This document shows, one piece after another, positions 8,763-17,090 of a stretch of DNA of 41,139 nucleotides; the stretch's first letter is position 1; every line of letters starts with the position of its first letter. The DNA lies in the NCBI GenBank assembly GCA_944389785.1, contig CALXNP010000011.1, positions 1 to 41,139 on the forward strand, written 5' to 3'. A model generated the notes under the pieces. It made no database searches, was not told the DNA's origin, and worked only from the letters and a program-made list of their open reading frames with translations. This DNA comes from an uncultured Anaerobiospirillum sp. (GTDB taxonomy: Bacteria; Pseudomonadota; Gammaproteobacteria; Enterobacterales; Succinivibrionaceae). A program made the position numbers and the translations under genes.

Positions 8763-10244
8763 ATGTCTTTATTAATCCTAGGTCCTGTTATCTTTTTTCT
8801 AGCTATCTTATTGATCACTGGTTTTTATTATGAGAAAAAAACCAAAAATCACCCTAATTTCACTGAAGAATATTTTGTAGCTAATCGTACCTTAGGAGGT
8901 GTAGTTTTAGCTATGACTTTAGTTGCAACCTATGGCTCTGTTAGCTCTTTTATTTCAGGACCAGGTCTTGCTTGGAATTTAGGTTATGGTTGGGTAGTTT
9001 TTGCAGCACCTCAAATTATTACTGGCTTTCTACTTCTAGGTGTAGTTGGTAAAAAATTAGCTTATATTTCACGTACTATTAATGCTATTACTATTATTGA
9101 TGTCATTGATAAGCGTTTTAACTCTAAATTTCTATCTATAAGCTTAGCTTTGATTATGCTTATTTTCTTCATTACTATGATTATTGGCCAATTTATAGGT
9201 GGTGCACAAATCTTTAGTGCAATTACTAAACTTGATTATAGTTATGGATTATTACTTTTTGCTGTTGTCACTGTGCTTTATACCTCAGGTGGCTTTAAGG
9301 CTGTAGTTATCACTGATGCTATTTGTGCAGTTTTAATGCTTACAGGTATGATAGCTTTATTTTATATTATTATCTATAAAGCAGGCGGTCTTGAGAATAT
9401 TGCTTTAAAATTAGACGCTATTGAATTAAATGAGCAAGGTATATCTAAGTTTTTTGATGTCAATGCTAATGGAGCTTTACCTTTTGGACTATTATTTTCA
9501 GCTTGGATCTTAGTAGGCTTTGGTACTATAGGTCTGCCTCAATCTTTAGTACGTGCTATTACTTATAAAAACACACAAAGCCTTCATCAAGCTATGATTA
9601 TTGCTACTATTATCTGTGGTGCCTTAATGATTGGTATGACCTTAATTGGTGTTTTATCGCGAGCAATAATAGATGAATTACCACAAGGTGGTACTGATAG
9701 TGTCATACCTAATCTAATAGCTAATCATATGCATCCGCTTTTAGCAGGTATTACCATAATAGGCCCTTTAGCTGCAACTATGAGTACTGTAAGCTCTCTT
9801 TTAATAGCAGCTACAAGTGCAATTGTTAAAGATTTGTCAGTAAAAATCAAACCTAACATGGATTTTTCAACTAATAGACATAAACTTTTGATTAAATTTA
9901 TAACCATTACGATTGGTATAATTTCAATAATATTAGCCCTTTATCCTCAAGATATAGTTGTTTGGATCAACATGTTTGCCTTTGGTGGGCTTGAATGTGC
10001 ATTTTTGTGGCCTATAATATTGGGGCTGTATTGGAGTAAAATGAATAAGCATGGAGCAATATTAGGCGTACTTTGTGCGTTTATATGTTATATTAGCTTA
10101 AGTTTATTTAAAATTAATATATTCAATATGCATGCTATTGTTCTAGCTCTTTGTGTTGGCTTGCTGTGTAGTATTATTGGCTCTTATATTGGTGGTAAAA
10201 ATACACACGAAGTTATGCAGCATTTTTTTCCACACAAAATCTAA
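8763..10244 (+). CDS. panF: Sodium/pantothenate symporter
   Basis: A 493-residue member of the sodium:solute symporter (SSS) family, expected to have 13 membrane helices. The start has the PanF-like stretch TEEYFVANRTLGGVVLAMT, then TYGSVSSFISGPGLAWNLGYGWV, and further on GPLAATMSTVSSLL, which includes Na+-binding Ser residues. It takes up pantothenate, the coenzyme A precursor, with Na+. It follows yhdT by 3 bases and precedes the MFS gene by 15 bases. The yhdT-panF order supports PanF over other SSS carriers such as PutP. Confidence 0.93.
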   Translation: MSLLILGPVIFFLAILLITGFYYEKKTKNHPNFTEEYFVANRTLGGVVLAMTLVATYGSVSSFISGPGLAWNLGYGWVVFAAPQIITGFLLLGVVGKKLAYISRTINAITIIDVIDKRFNSKFLSISLALIMLIFFITMIIGQFIGGAQIFSAITKLDYSYGLLLFAVVTVLYTSGGFKAVVITDAICAVLMLTGMIALFYIIIYKAGGLENIALKLDAIELNEQGISKFFDVNANGALPFGLLFSAWILVGFGTIGLPQSLVRAITYKNTQSLHQAMIIATIICGALMIGMTLIGVLSRAIIDELPQGGTDSVIPNLIANHMHPLLAGITIIGPLAATMSTVSSLLIAATSAIVKDLSVKIKPNMDFSTNRHKLLIKFITITIGIISIILALYPQDIVVWINMFAFGGLECAFLWPIILGLYWSKMNKHGAILGVLCAFICYISLSLFKINIFNMHAIVLALCVGLLCSIIGSYIGGKNTHEVMQHFFPHKI

Positions 10245-10259
10245 TAAAAGGATCTTGAT

Positions 10260-11597
10260 ATGAATTGGAAAATAGTACTAGCTATCATAACTTGTAATGT
10301 AGTTATGATGTCAGCAAGTTACACTATGCTGATCCCTTTTTTACCGCTTTACCTTGAAAATGAATTAGGGGCCACTGATGATAATGTCAATATGTGGGCT
10401 GGTGTGTGTTTTGCTATATCTTTTGCTGTAACTGCTTTTATGGCTCCTATCTGGGGTAAATTATCAGATGTTCAAGGGCGTAAACTCATGATTATAAGAT
10501 CAGGAGTACTTATTGCTCTTAGTTATTTTTTAGCCTCACAAGTTACCACGCCTTTACAATTAGTTCTTGTTAGAGCTCTGCAAGGTTTTGCTGCTGGACT
10601 TTGGCCAGCATCACTTGCTCTCATGTCTGCTTATGCTCCTAAAAACAGAGTTGGCTTATGTATGGGCGTTATGCAATCTGCTAATATTACAGGCGGTATT
10701 ATAGGTCCACTTCTAGGCGGCATACTCTCTCAAAGCTTTGGTATGCGTAATTGTTTTATACTAGGTGCTATAGCTTTAGGTATTATTGTATTAATTACTA
10801 TTTTCTTTATTAAAGAACCACCTAAAGATGCTGCAACTTTAGAGCGTATTGCAAAAATTAAAGAGAACAAGAAAAAAGGTATTAAACAACCTAGTGTTTA
10901 TTTGGCTTTAATTTCACGTGAAGCTGTACGAGTACTATTATTTACTACATGTATTGCTAATATGGTGATCCTTTTAATTCAACCTATGATGACACTTTAT
11001 ATTAAGCAATTAATTGGTAATACTGAAAACCTATTACTTATCTCTGGTATTATTTTCTCTTTAGTTGGTATAGGTGGAGCAGTTGCAGCTCCATTTTGGG
11101 GAACTAATGGTCAAAAATATGGCTTCATTACTACATTGCGTTTAGCTTTATTTATAGCAGGAGTGCTAATTGCCTCACAATGCATTCCTGATACCCTAAT
11201 TCCATTTGCTATTATTCAATTTATTATAGGATTAGGATTTAGTGGTATATTCCCATCAGCAAATTCAATTTTAATTACACAAACTTGTCAACAAGAGCGT
11301 GGTGCTGCATTTGGTCTGCTCTTCTCAGCTCAAATGATAGGTGGAGCTATAGGACCTCTGCTTACAGGTTTCTTAGCTAGTATTATACCTTTAAAATATA
11401 TCTTCCTTTTAGCAGGATCTTTATTGATTATAGGCTCAATTCACTTAACATTTTTCTTACCAGCCTCTTTGCGTAATAAAAATAGTAATATTAACTGCAA
11501 TGAAGCAAATCATAAAGTTAATGATGATTATATAAGGAAAATTAAAAAAGAACTTGAAGACAATGAAATTAAAAAAGAAAGTGTAACTAAGAGTTAA
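10260..11597 (+). CDS. MFS drug-efflux-type transporter (DHA1, MdtG-like)
   Basis: A 445-residue major facilitator with 12 predicted helices. Motif A between helices 2 and 3 reads GKLSDVQGRKLMIIRSG. The end of the N-terminal half has GGIIGPLLGG, the proline/glycine antiporter motif C of drug:H+ antiporters in helix 5. NMWAGVCFAISFAVTAFMAPIWG resembles MdtG of E. coli. The C-terminal 35 residues are a charged, Lys/Asn/Glu-rich cytoplasmic tail. It is the last gene of the run and is followed by a shared terminator. Export of a drug or metabolite is likely; the substrate cannot be read from sequence. Confidence 0.85.
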   Translation: MNWKIVLAIITCNVVMMSASYTMLIPFLPLYLENELGATDDNVNMWAGVCFAISFAVTAFMAPIWGKLSDVQGRKLMIIRSGVLIALSYFLASQVTTPLQLVLVRALQGFAAGLWPASLALMSAYAPKNRVGLCMGVMQSANITGGIIGPLLGGILSQSFGMRNCFILGAIALGIIVLITIFFIKEPPKDAATLERIAKIKENKKKGIKQPSVYLALISREAVRVLLFTTCIANMVILLIQPMMTLYIKQLIGNTENLLLISGIIFSLVGIGGAVAAPFWGTNGQKYGFITTLRLALFIAGVLIASQCIPDTLIPFAIIQFIIGLGFSGIFPSANSILITQTCQQERGAAFGLLFSAQMIGGAIGPLLTGFLASIIPLKYIFLLAGSLLIIGSIHLTFFLPASLRNKNSNINCNEANHKVNDDYIRKIKKELEDNEIKKESVTKS

Positions 11598-11649
11598 TAT
11601 ATCAACTGCCTTTATATTTGTATAGAGCTAAAAATAAATTATAAAAAAT

Positions 11650-11684
11650 AATAAACCCTGCTAGATAAAAATGTAGGGTTTATT
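11650..11684. terminator. Bidirectional terminator between the MFS gene and aroA
   Basis: A perfect ten-base stem AATAAACCCT / AGGGTTTATT (11650-11659 and 11675-11684) around a 15-base loop lies between two convergent genes, with A-rich and T-rich flanks. Confidence 0.75.
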
Positions 11685-11691
11685 ATTAACA

Positions 11692-12960
11692 CTAAACACT
11701 AATCTTAGCTAAAAACTCAAAATATTGAGGAAATGTTTTATTAACACACTTAGGATCATTAATGATAATATCTCTATCTAAAGCAATAAGAGACATACAC
11801 ATAGCCATTCTATGATCATCGTAAGTATCAAAGTCAACTATATCTTGATTGCGAGTACTTGCATCAATAAAAATACTATCATTTGTAGTTAAAACTTTTA
11901 CGCCAAGCTTACTCATTTGCTCTGCCATAGCTGTTATTCTATCTGTTTCTTTAACTCGCCATGAAGCAATATTGCGTATATTAACAGGTGTTGTAGTATA
12001 TAAAGCCATAGGTACTAAAGTCATAGCTGCATCAGGCATATCATTCATATCAATGTCTATACCACTAAGTTGTGATTGAAATACCTCTAGATAGTCATCA
12101 TAAACATCAATATGTGCCCCCATTTGACGCAATACATCAATAAATTTAATGTCACCTTGAATACTATTACGACCAAGTCCAGTAATCTTAACATGTCCCT
12201 TTATAGCAGCAGCTGCCATAAAATAAGTAGCACCACTAGCATCACCTTCAACTAAATAAGTTTTAGGACTTTGATATTTTGTAGGCTCTACTTTAAAACA
12301 AGTATAACCATCTCGACTAACTTTAGCACCAAAATGCTCTATTAGCTTGATAGTTAAATCAATATATGGTTTAGAGATTAAATCTCCAATTACATTGATA
12401 GTAAGACCTTGCTCTAACATAGGAGCTATGATTAATAAAGCACTTAGATATTGAGAAGAAATATCTCCCCTAATTGCTACTGTATTTGATAAAGCTTTAG
12501 CACCTTCAATTTTAAGTGGAGGATAGCCTTCTTTTTGCATATAGCTTAACTTTAAACCTAAGCTATTTAAACTATCAACTAAAGGGGCAATAGGTCTTGA
12601 ATACATACGCTCAACACCCTCTAAAATATAACTACCTTTAGAAATAGCTAAAGCAGCACTTAGAGGACGCATAGCAGTTCCTGCATTACCTAAAAATAAA
12701 TTTAGACAACCATCTACACTAAAAGTACCATCTAAACCATTAATTACAATCTTATTATCATCTTGAGTATAATTAACCTTAAGCTTAGTTAAAGCTTCAA
12801 GCATATACTTCGTATCATCAGATAATAAAATATTAGATAAACTAGTAGTACCTTTAGCTAAAGCACTTAGGAGCAAAGCTCTATTAGTTAAGCTTTTTGA
12901 ACCAACTAAATCAACTTGCCCCTCTATCTTATTAATTTTATGTAAATATAATTGTTCCAT
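11692..12960 (-). CDS. aroA: 3-phosphoshikimate 1-carboxyvinyltransferase (EPSP synthase)
   Basis: A 422-residue enzyme that joins shikimate-3-phosphate and phosphoenolpyruvate in the sixth step of the shikimate pathway. The substrate-binding GSKSLTNRALLL is at residues 20-31, and LGNAGTAMRPL near 89-99 matches the class I (glyphosate-sensitive type) signature. RGDISSQYLSALL, MNDMPDAAM and the DDHRMAM segment near the C terminus are also typical. Its ATG overlaps the hisC-type gene's stop codon by one base, so translation is coupled. In enterics aroA usually follows serC; here an aminotransferase of the HisC type takes that place. Confidence 0.97.
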   Translation of the reverse strand: MEQLYLHKINKIEGQVDLVGSKSLTNRALLLSALAKGTTSLSNILLSDDTKYMLEALTKLKVNYTQDDNKIVINGLDGTFSVDGCLNLFLGNAGTAMRPLSAALAISKGSYILEGVERMYSRPIAPLVDSLNSLGLKLSYMQKEGYPPLKIEGAKALSNTVAIRGDISSQYLSALLIIAPMLEQGLTINVIGDLISKPYIDLTIKLIEHFGAKVSRDGYTCFKVEPTKYQSPKTYLVEGDASGATYFMAAAAIKGHVKITGLGRNSIQGDIKFIDVLRQMGAHIDVYDDYLEVFQSQLSGIDIDMNDMPDAAMTLVPMALYTTTPVNIRNIASWRVKETDRITAMAEQMSKLGVKVLTTNDSIFIDASTRNQDIVDFDTYDDHRMAMCMSLIALDRDIIINDPKCVNKTFPQYFEFLAKISV

Positions 12961-14066
12961 TATTTTATTTGCTGTAGATAATCTGATAAATGCTTAAAGA
13001 ATAGAGCATTTTGCTCTTTAGTACCTATTGAAATACGTAACATAGTAGGTAAATTATAAGCAGCAAGCGGTCTTACAATTACACCATGTTTTAGCAAATA
13101 TTCATAAATTGGAGCTGCATCTTGTTTAAAATCATAAGTTACAAAGTTTGCTTGTGATTTAATCATATAAATACTATGCTCTTTAGCAAAATCCTCATAA
13201 ACTTTTCGCTGTTCATTATTAGATTTAACAACTTTATCTAAAAACATATCATCATCTAAAGCAGCAATAGCAGCACTAAAAGCTATATCATTAACATTAA
13301 AAGGAGCTCTTAAACGATTTAAAATAGATGAAATTTCGCTATTTGCCAACATATAGCCAATACGTAAGCCTGCAAGACCATAAGCTTTTGAAAAAGTACG
13401 AGATACAACTAAATTTGGCTTATCTTTAATAAAGTTATAACTATCTTCGTAATTATCATCTTCACAAAACTCATTGTAAGCTTCATCTATAACAATTAAA
13501 GTATCTTCTTTAACTTTATAAATAAACTCTTTAAGCTCTTTATAACCTACAGCTGTACCAATTGGATTAGATGGGTTAGCAATAACTACCATTCTTGTAT
13601 TTTCATCAATAGCTGCATATAACTTATTTAAATCTAAAGAATAATCACTTTCAAGATCTACATATTTGATTTTAGCATTACAGATTGTAGCATCCATTGG
13701 ATATACCACAAAAGAGTAACGAGGAATTACTACATTTACTTTATCATTTACAAAGGCTTGGAAAATTAGATTAATAAGCTCATTAGATCCTGCACCTAAT
13801 GTTATCATGTCAGTATTGTAGCCAAATTTATCGTGTAACTTTTGCTTCAAATAAAAACCATTAGAATCTGGATAAAAATTACAAAATTCAAGTTTTTTTT
13901 GCATAGCCTCTAAAGCTTTTGGACTTACCCCAAAAGGATTTTCATTTGAAGCTAACTTCACTACTTCTTTTAAACCTAATTCACGTTGTACTTCTTCAAT
14001 AGGTTTACCTGCTTGATATGGTTTAATTTGAGCTAAGCCACCATTAACTAAATTAATATATTCCAT
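12960..14066 (-). CDS. hisC: Histidinol-phosphate / aromatic aminotransferase (HisC type)
   Basis: A 368-residue class I/II PLP-dependent aminotransferase of the HisC family. Visible features are SNENPFGVSP at residues 40-49, NPSNPIGT near 164-171, DEAYNEF near 194-200 and the PLP lysine K227 in RTFSKAYGLAGLRIGY. HisC makes L-histidinol phosphate from imidazole acetol-phosphate. Members placed with shikimate-pathway genes, as in the pseudomonad pheA-hisC2-tyrA-aroA cluster, also act on aromatic keto acids. The one-base overlap with aroA and absence of other his genes favour an aromatic role in tyrosine and phenylalanine synthesis, possibly a dual one. The fold is certain, the in vivo substrate inferred. 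Confidence 0.88.
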   Translation of the reverse strand: MEYINLVNGGLAQIKPYQAGKPIEEVQRELGLKEVVKLASNENPFGVSPKALEAMQKKLEFCNFYPDSNGFYLKQKLHDKFGYNTDMITLGAGSNELINLIFQAFVNDKVNVVIPRYSFVVYPMDATICNAKIKYVDLESDYSLDLNKLYAAIDENTRMVVIANPSNPIGTAVGYKELKEFIYKVKEDTLIVIDEAYNEFCEDDNYEDSYNFIKDKPNLVVSRTFSKAYGLAGLRIGYMLANSEISSILNRLRAPFNVNDIAFSAAIAALDDDMFLDKVVKSNNEQRKVYEDFAKEHSIYMIKSQANFVTYDFKQDAAPIYEYLLKHGVIVRPLAAYNLPTMLRISIGTKEQNALFFKHLSDYLQQIK

Positions 14067-14476
14067 TACATTTGTCCTTAACTATTTGTAGTATAATTTT
14101 GCTATTAAATAGTGCAACAAGAGTATTACAAAACTCTTATACATAAGTTTACCAAGCTTTAAACTAGCTATATACTAAAGCTTTTATATATAACAGTATG
14201 ATACAGATTTAGTAGCAATAAAGCAAAAAGCAATATAAATAAATATATTTTGACTAAAACAATAACTTAAAATAGCAAATAATTAAACTTAAATTACATC
14301 TAATGCACAAATATTTAGCAAAAAATTAATCTATGTAACTTTTTAGCTCAATACTTGCTTTTATTCTAAATTACTAAATTAAAACTAATATATGTATAAC
14401 AATATTCCTCTATTCACTATAAATTTTTTTAAATAGATACGATATATTATAAGTATATCTTCTTAGGAGAAAAATT
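14067..14476. other. 410-base intergenic region between divergent hisC and the Asn-rich gene
   Basis: No open frame of note. It is very AT-rich. It holds an AAGCTTTA/TAAAGCTT inverted repeat (14154-14161 and 14176-14183) followed by TTATATA, which could be a weak plus-strand terminator, and an AAGAGT/ACTCTT repeat near 14119-14138. Near its right end TAAATTTT (14420-14427) and TACGATAT (14438-14445) resemble a sigma-28 promoter with a ten-base spacer. A strong AGGAGA ribosome site lies at its end. Confidence 0.5.
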
Positions 14477-15793
14477 ATGGATTTTGCTATTAAACAACAT
14501 AACTCATACAATTATAGTGTTAACACTCAAAATACTGTAAACAATGTATCTGAAAACAAAAATATACAAGCTGCAGATAATACAAATAATAGTGTAAATA
14601 CTCAAGAACGAATAAGTGAAGTGGCTACCTTGCTAAACCATTTTAAGAAATTTGGTCTAAAAAACAATCTAACTGGATTATTTACCTCATTTATTACTAA
14701 CTTTAGCCTAAATGATGATCGTTCTTTAAAAGATATAAGTCAAATTGATATAGAAAGTAATCTTGATGAAATAGCTAAAAGCTATGTATATTTACAAAAA
14801 TATATTCAAGCTGATGATAGTTTAACTAAAGAAGATAAAGAGCAAATGATGGCTAATTTAGATCTTGCTTTTAATCAAGGACTAAATGACTTTGCTTCTA
14901 ACTATGCTTTAAGTAGTGATAGTTTCTTACAAGAATATGGTATCAATAATTCAGGTTCTGATATTATTGATAGTATACACAATATTGTTAATGACAAAAT
15001 TACAAGTTTTAATGATTATCTGCAAAGTGAAGAAGGTATTGATTATGCTAATAAAAACAATATAAACTTTAAAGAAATAAACTTTGATGATTTTGTTAAG
15101 GAATTAGATAAAGGCTATAAACAATATCTTGAGGATTTAGCTAAAAATCCAAAGAAAACAGATGACAATGCTGATGTACAAGTAACAACAGAACAAACAA
15201 AAGAAAATAAAGAGGATAATTTATACACCCTAAATAATTTAGCATCTATGTATCAAATAGCAAAAGCTAATAAGGGTTTTAATAGCTCAAATATAAACTC
15301 AAGTGAGGAAGAAATTGCTTTTAATGCAGCCACACAAGCAATAGCTACTTTAGACATTTTAAAACAAAAAGGAGCAAGTAAAGAGTTTACAGAACTTTTA
15401 AGTGATGGATTGTATAATAAACTACAAAATAATATTACTAGTTTTAATAAGAACCTAAAAGCTAAACAAGATATGGTTGCACAATATTCAAGTGCTAGTG
15501 CTAGTCATTATCAAGAACTAGATAGCTCTCGTATAAACTCTTTATACAGACAAATGGTTAATATTTATAGTAAATCCTCAGATGCTGTACAAAGTGTAAT
15601 TACAAGCTTTGAGATAGCAAAAACAAGCTTTGCTAATAATTATGATTCTTCATTGACTCGTTATAGCAATGGTCAAGACTTTTTCAATAATTTTTATGAG
15701 GTTGATAAAACTGAAGGCTATAATAATCGAATGTCTTTATTTAAATCTATATGCAATAACTTCAAAGCAATTAATATCAATATCAATTGCTAA
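14477..15793 (+). CDS. Asn-rich hypothetical protein, 438 aa
   Basis: I do not recognise this protein. It has 438 residues, no signal peptide and no membrane segment. The first 45 residues are Asn/Thr/Ser/Gln-rich and look disordered. The rest is polar, predicted mostly helical, with an acidic low-complexity linker near residues 225-250 (DDNADVQVTTEQTKENKEDN) and a C-terminal segment rich in Ser, Tyr and Asn. The start codon has a good AGGAGA ribosome site, and base composition matches the neighbours. The 3' end overlaps the convergent hydrolase gene by 4 bases. A possible sigma-28-like promoter upstream would suggest a motility or surface link, but that is weak. An effector-like or filament-associated secreted protein is one possibility; there is no direct evidence. 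Confidence 0.75.
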   Translation: MDFAIKQHNSYNYSVNTQNTVNNVSENKNIQAADNTNNSVNTQERISEVATLLNHFKKFGLKNNLTGLFTSFITNFSLNDDRSLKDISQIDIESNLDEIAKSYVYLQKYIQADDSLTKEDKEQMMANLDLAFNQGLNDFASNYALSSDSFLQEYGINNSGSDIIDSIHNIVNDKITSFNDYLQSEEGIDYANKNNINFKEINFDDFVKELDKGYKQYLEDLAKNPKKTDDNADVQVTTEQTKENKEDNLYTLNNLASMYQIAKANKGFNSSNINSSEEEIAFNAATQAIATLDILKQKGASKEFTELLSDGLYNKLQNNITSFNKNLKAKQDMVAQYSSASASHYQELDSSRINSLYRQMVNIYSKSSDAVQSVITSFEIAKTSFANNYDSSLTRYSNGQDFFNNFYEVDKTEGYNNRMSLFKSICNNFKAINININC

Positions 15794-16452
15794 TTAGATA
15801 TAAAGACTTTAGTATTATTAACATCATCAAAAAAGGCTTGAGGCATAATTAATTTTTTCTTCAAGCCTAAAATGTTAATAGCCTGTATAGATAAATTAAG
15901 CTTAGTATAAGGTTCTAAAGCTTGCTTAACTAACAAGCTGCAATATACACCACCATCATCAAAACTAAATGGCTTACCAAGCTGTGAGTATAAAAACTTA
16001 CTGATATGTTCTTTGCTGCTATCATTTAAATCATAACGAAGTACAGCTAAATTTATTGCTTCTTTTAAAAATTCTTTAAGGCTTGACTGTATAATTTGAT
16101 TAGGATGATTAACATCATCATTAGTTGTAGCATGTATGATAACTATAGGATTAACTGCTGCTATGATAGCTACATGTGAGTAGTTACTTTGTGATACTTT
16201 AGCTATTAAATAGCTTTCTTTATCTACGCCATGACGCAAAATAACATCCCCTACTTCAAGCTTAGGTATGTTTACTATAAATTCATCAAGATTTTGAACA
16301 TTTAAAGCATCTGCTTTTTTATTTGAAATATCTTTACTAATCGTAATTTTAGCTTCATATTGATCATAACTTATATAAAATAAATAGATAAATAAAGATA
16401 AAATAAAAACTACAAGACTAAGAACACTAATAAAAAGCTTTTTATAGAGCAT
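15790..16452 (-). CDS. YiiX-like permuted NlpC/P60 (papain-fold) cysteine hydrolase, membrane-anchored
   Basis: A 220-residue protein. Residues 6-29 form one hydrophobic N-terminal helix, probably an uncleaved anchor, leaving the rest in the periplasm. The remainder matches the YiiX/YebB-type permuted NlpC/P60 domain: GDVILRHG at 68-75, the catalytic His H93 in YSHVAI, an IIHAT segment near 105 and the catalytic Cys C171 in VYCSLLV. This order (His before Cys) is the permuted arrangement. Such enzymes hydrolyse amide or thioester bonds in peptidoglycan or lipids; the substrate is unknown. It overlaps the convergent Asn-rich gene by 4 bases. Confidence 0.8.
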   Translation of the reverse strand: MLYKKLFISVLSLVVFILSLFIYLFYISYDQYEAKITISKDISNKKADALNVQNLDEFIVNIPKLEVGDVILRHGVDKESYLIAKVSQSNYSHVAIIAAVNPIVIIHATTNDDVNHPNQIIQSSLKEFLKEAINLAVLRYDLNDSSKEHISKFLYSQLGKPFSFDDGGVYCSLLVKQALEPYTKLNLSIQAINILGLKKKLIMPQAFFDDVNNTKVFISN

Positions 16453-16533
16453 TGATTTCTTTACAAGAATTATTTTTTATATGGTATTTTTAAGATATTA
16501 TCTATTGAATTAATTCATATAATTAATATTTGC

Positions 16534-16565
16534 AGATGCTTAGCAGCATATGTAGCTAAGCATCT
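16534..16565 (-). terminator. Hairpin after the small lipoprotein gene
   Basis: An 11-base perfect stem AGATGCTTAGC / GCTAAGCATCT (16534-16544 and 16555-16565) with a ten-base loop lies just after the lipoprotein stop codon on the minus strand. The U-tract is weak. Confidence 0.55.
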
Positions 16566-16575
16566 AATTTAAGCT

Positions 16576-16974
16576 TTAAAATGTTATTTTATAACCATCA
16601 TCTCTTTTTATTAATTTAACTTTATCTTTATCATTACTGCCATCATTAAAAATAAGCTCAAAACTAACCACAACAAGATCACCATCAATTTTATTTTCTT
16701 TATCAAGCTTTAACTCTTTAATACCACCTTTAGACTTAATCATAGCACTTACACTACTAATCATAACTTTAATCTTACCTTGGTATACTTGAGCCTCTGT
16801 AGCATTAAGCTCTTTTGGCATATCAATAAAAGTTAAAGCCTTATTGATATCCTCAGCAGCAACAGCTTCAATATAGCCTCTTACAGCTTTTTGAGCTTGA
16901 GATTCAAAACTACAAGCATTGAGAGTAATTAATAAGAATAGACTTAATACAGATAAATAAAATTTACTTAACAT
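16576..16974 (-). CDS. Small DUF4878-like lipoprotein
   Basis: A 132-residue protein with a lipoprotein signal: positively charged start, hydrophobic core and lipobox LNAC, lipidated on C21. The mature part resembles DUF4878-type, NTF2-like lipoproteins: AVRGYIEAVAAEDINKALTFID, a central helix and closing beta strands ending in GYKITF. Members are envelope proteins of unknown role. It is transcribed in the same direction as the upstream-lying Fe-S operon but is separated from it by a terminator, and from the YiiX-like gene by 123 bases with a hairpin, so it is probably monocistronic. Confidence 0.75.
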   Translation of the reverse strand: MLSKFYLSVLSLFLLITLNACSFESQAQKAVRGYIEAVAAEDINKALTFIDMPKELNATEAQVYQGKIKVMISSVSAMIKSKGGIKELKLDKENKIDGDLVVVSFELIFNDGSNDKDKVKLIKRDDGYKITF

Positions 16975-17057
16975 ATAAAATATCTCTTTTAAAATAAAAC
17001 CTAAATTTATATTAGACTATTTTATATTATTTACAAGCAAATTTTATACATTAAAAG

Positions 17058-17084
17058 ACAATTGTGCCATAAAGGCACAATTGT
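17058..17084 (-). terminator. Terminator of the nif-type Fe-S operon
   Basis: A perfect 11-base stem ACAATTGTGCC / GGCACAATTGT with a five-base loop lies 7 bases after the nifS stop codon on the minus strand and is followed there by a T-rich run. Confidence 0.85.
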
Positions 17085-17090
17085 ATAGAA

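Noticed and set aside
14119..14183. Inverted repeats in the hisC upstream gap as a small RNA or attenuator
   Set aside because: The stems are short and AT-rich, with no leader peptide or convincing promoter; nothing beyond chance can be claimed.
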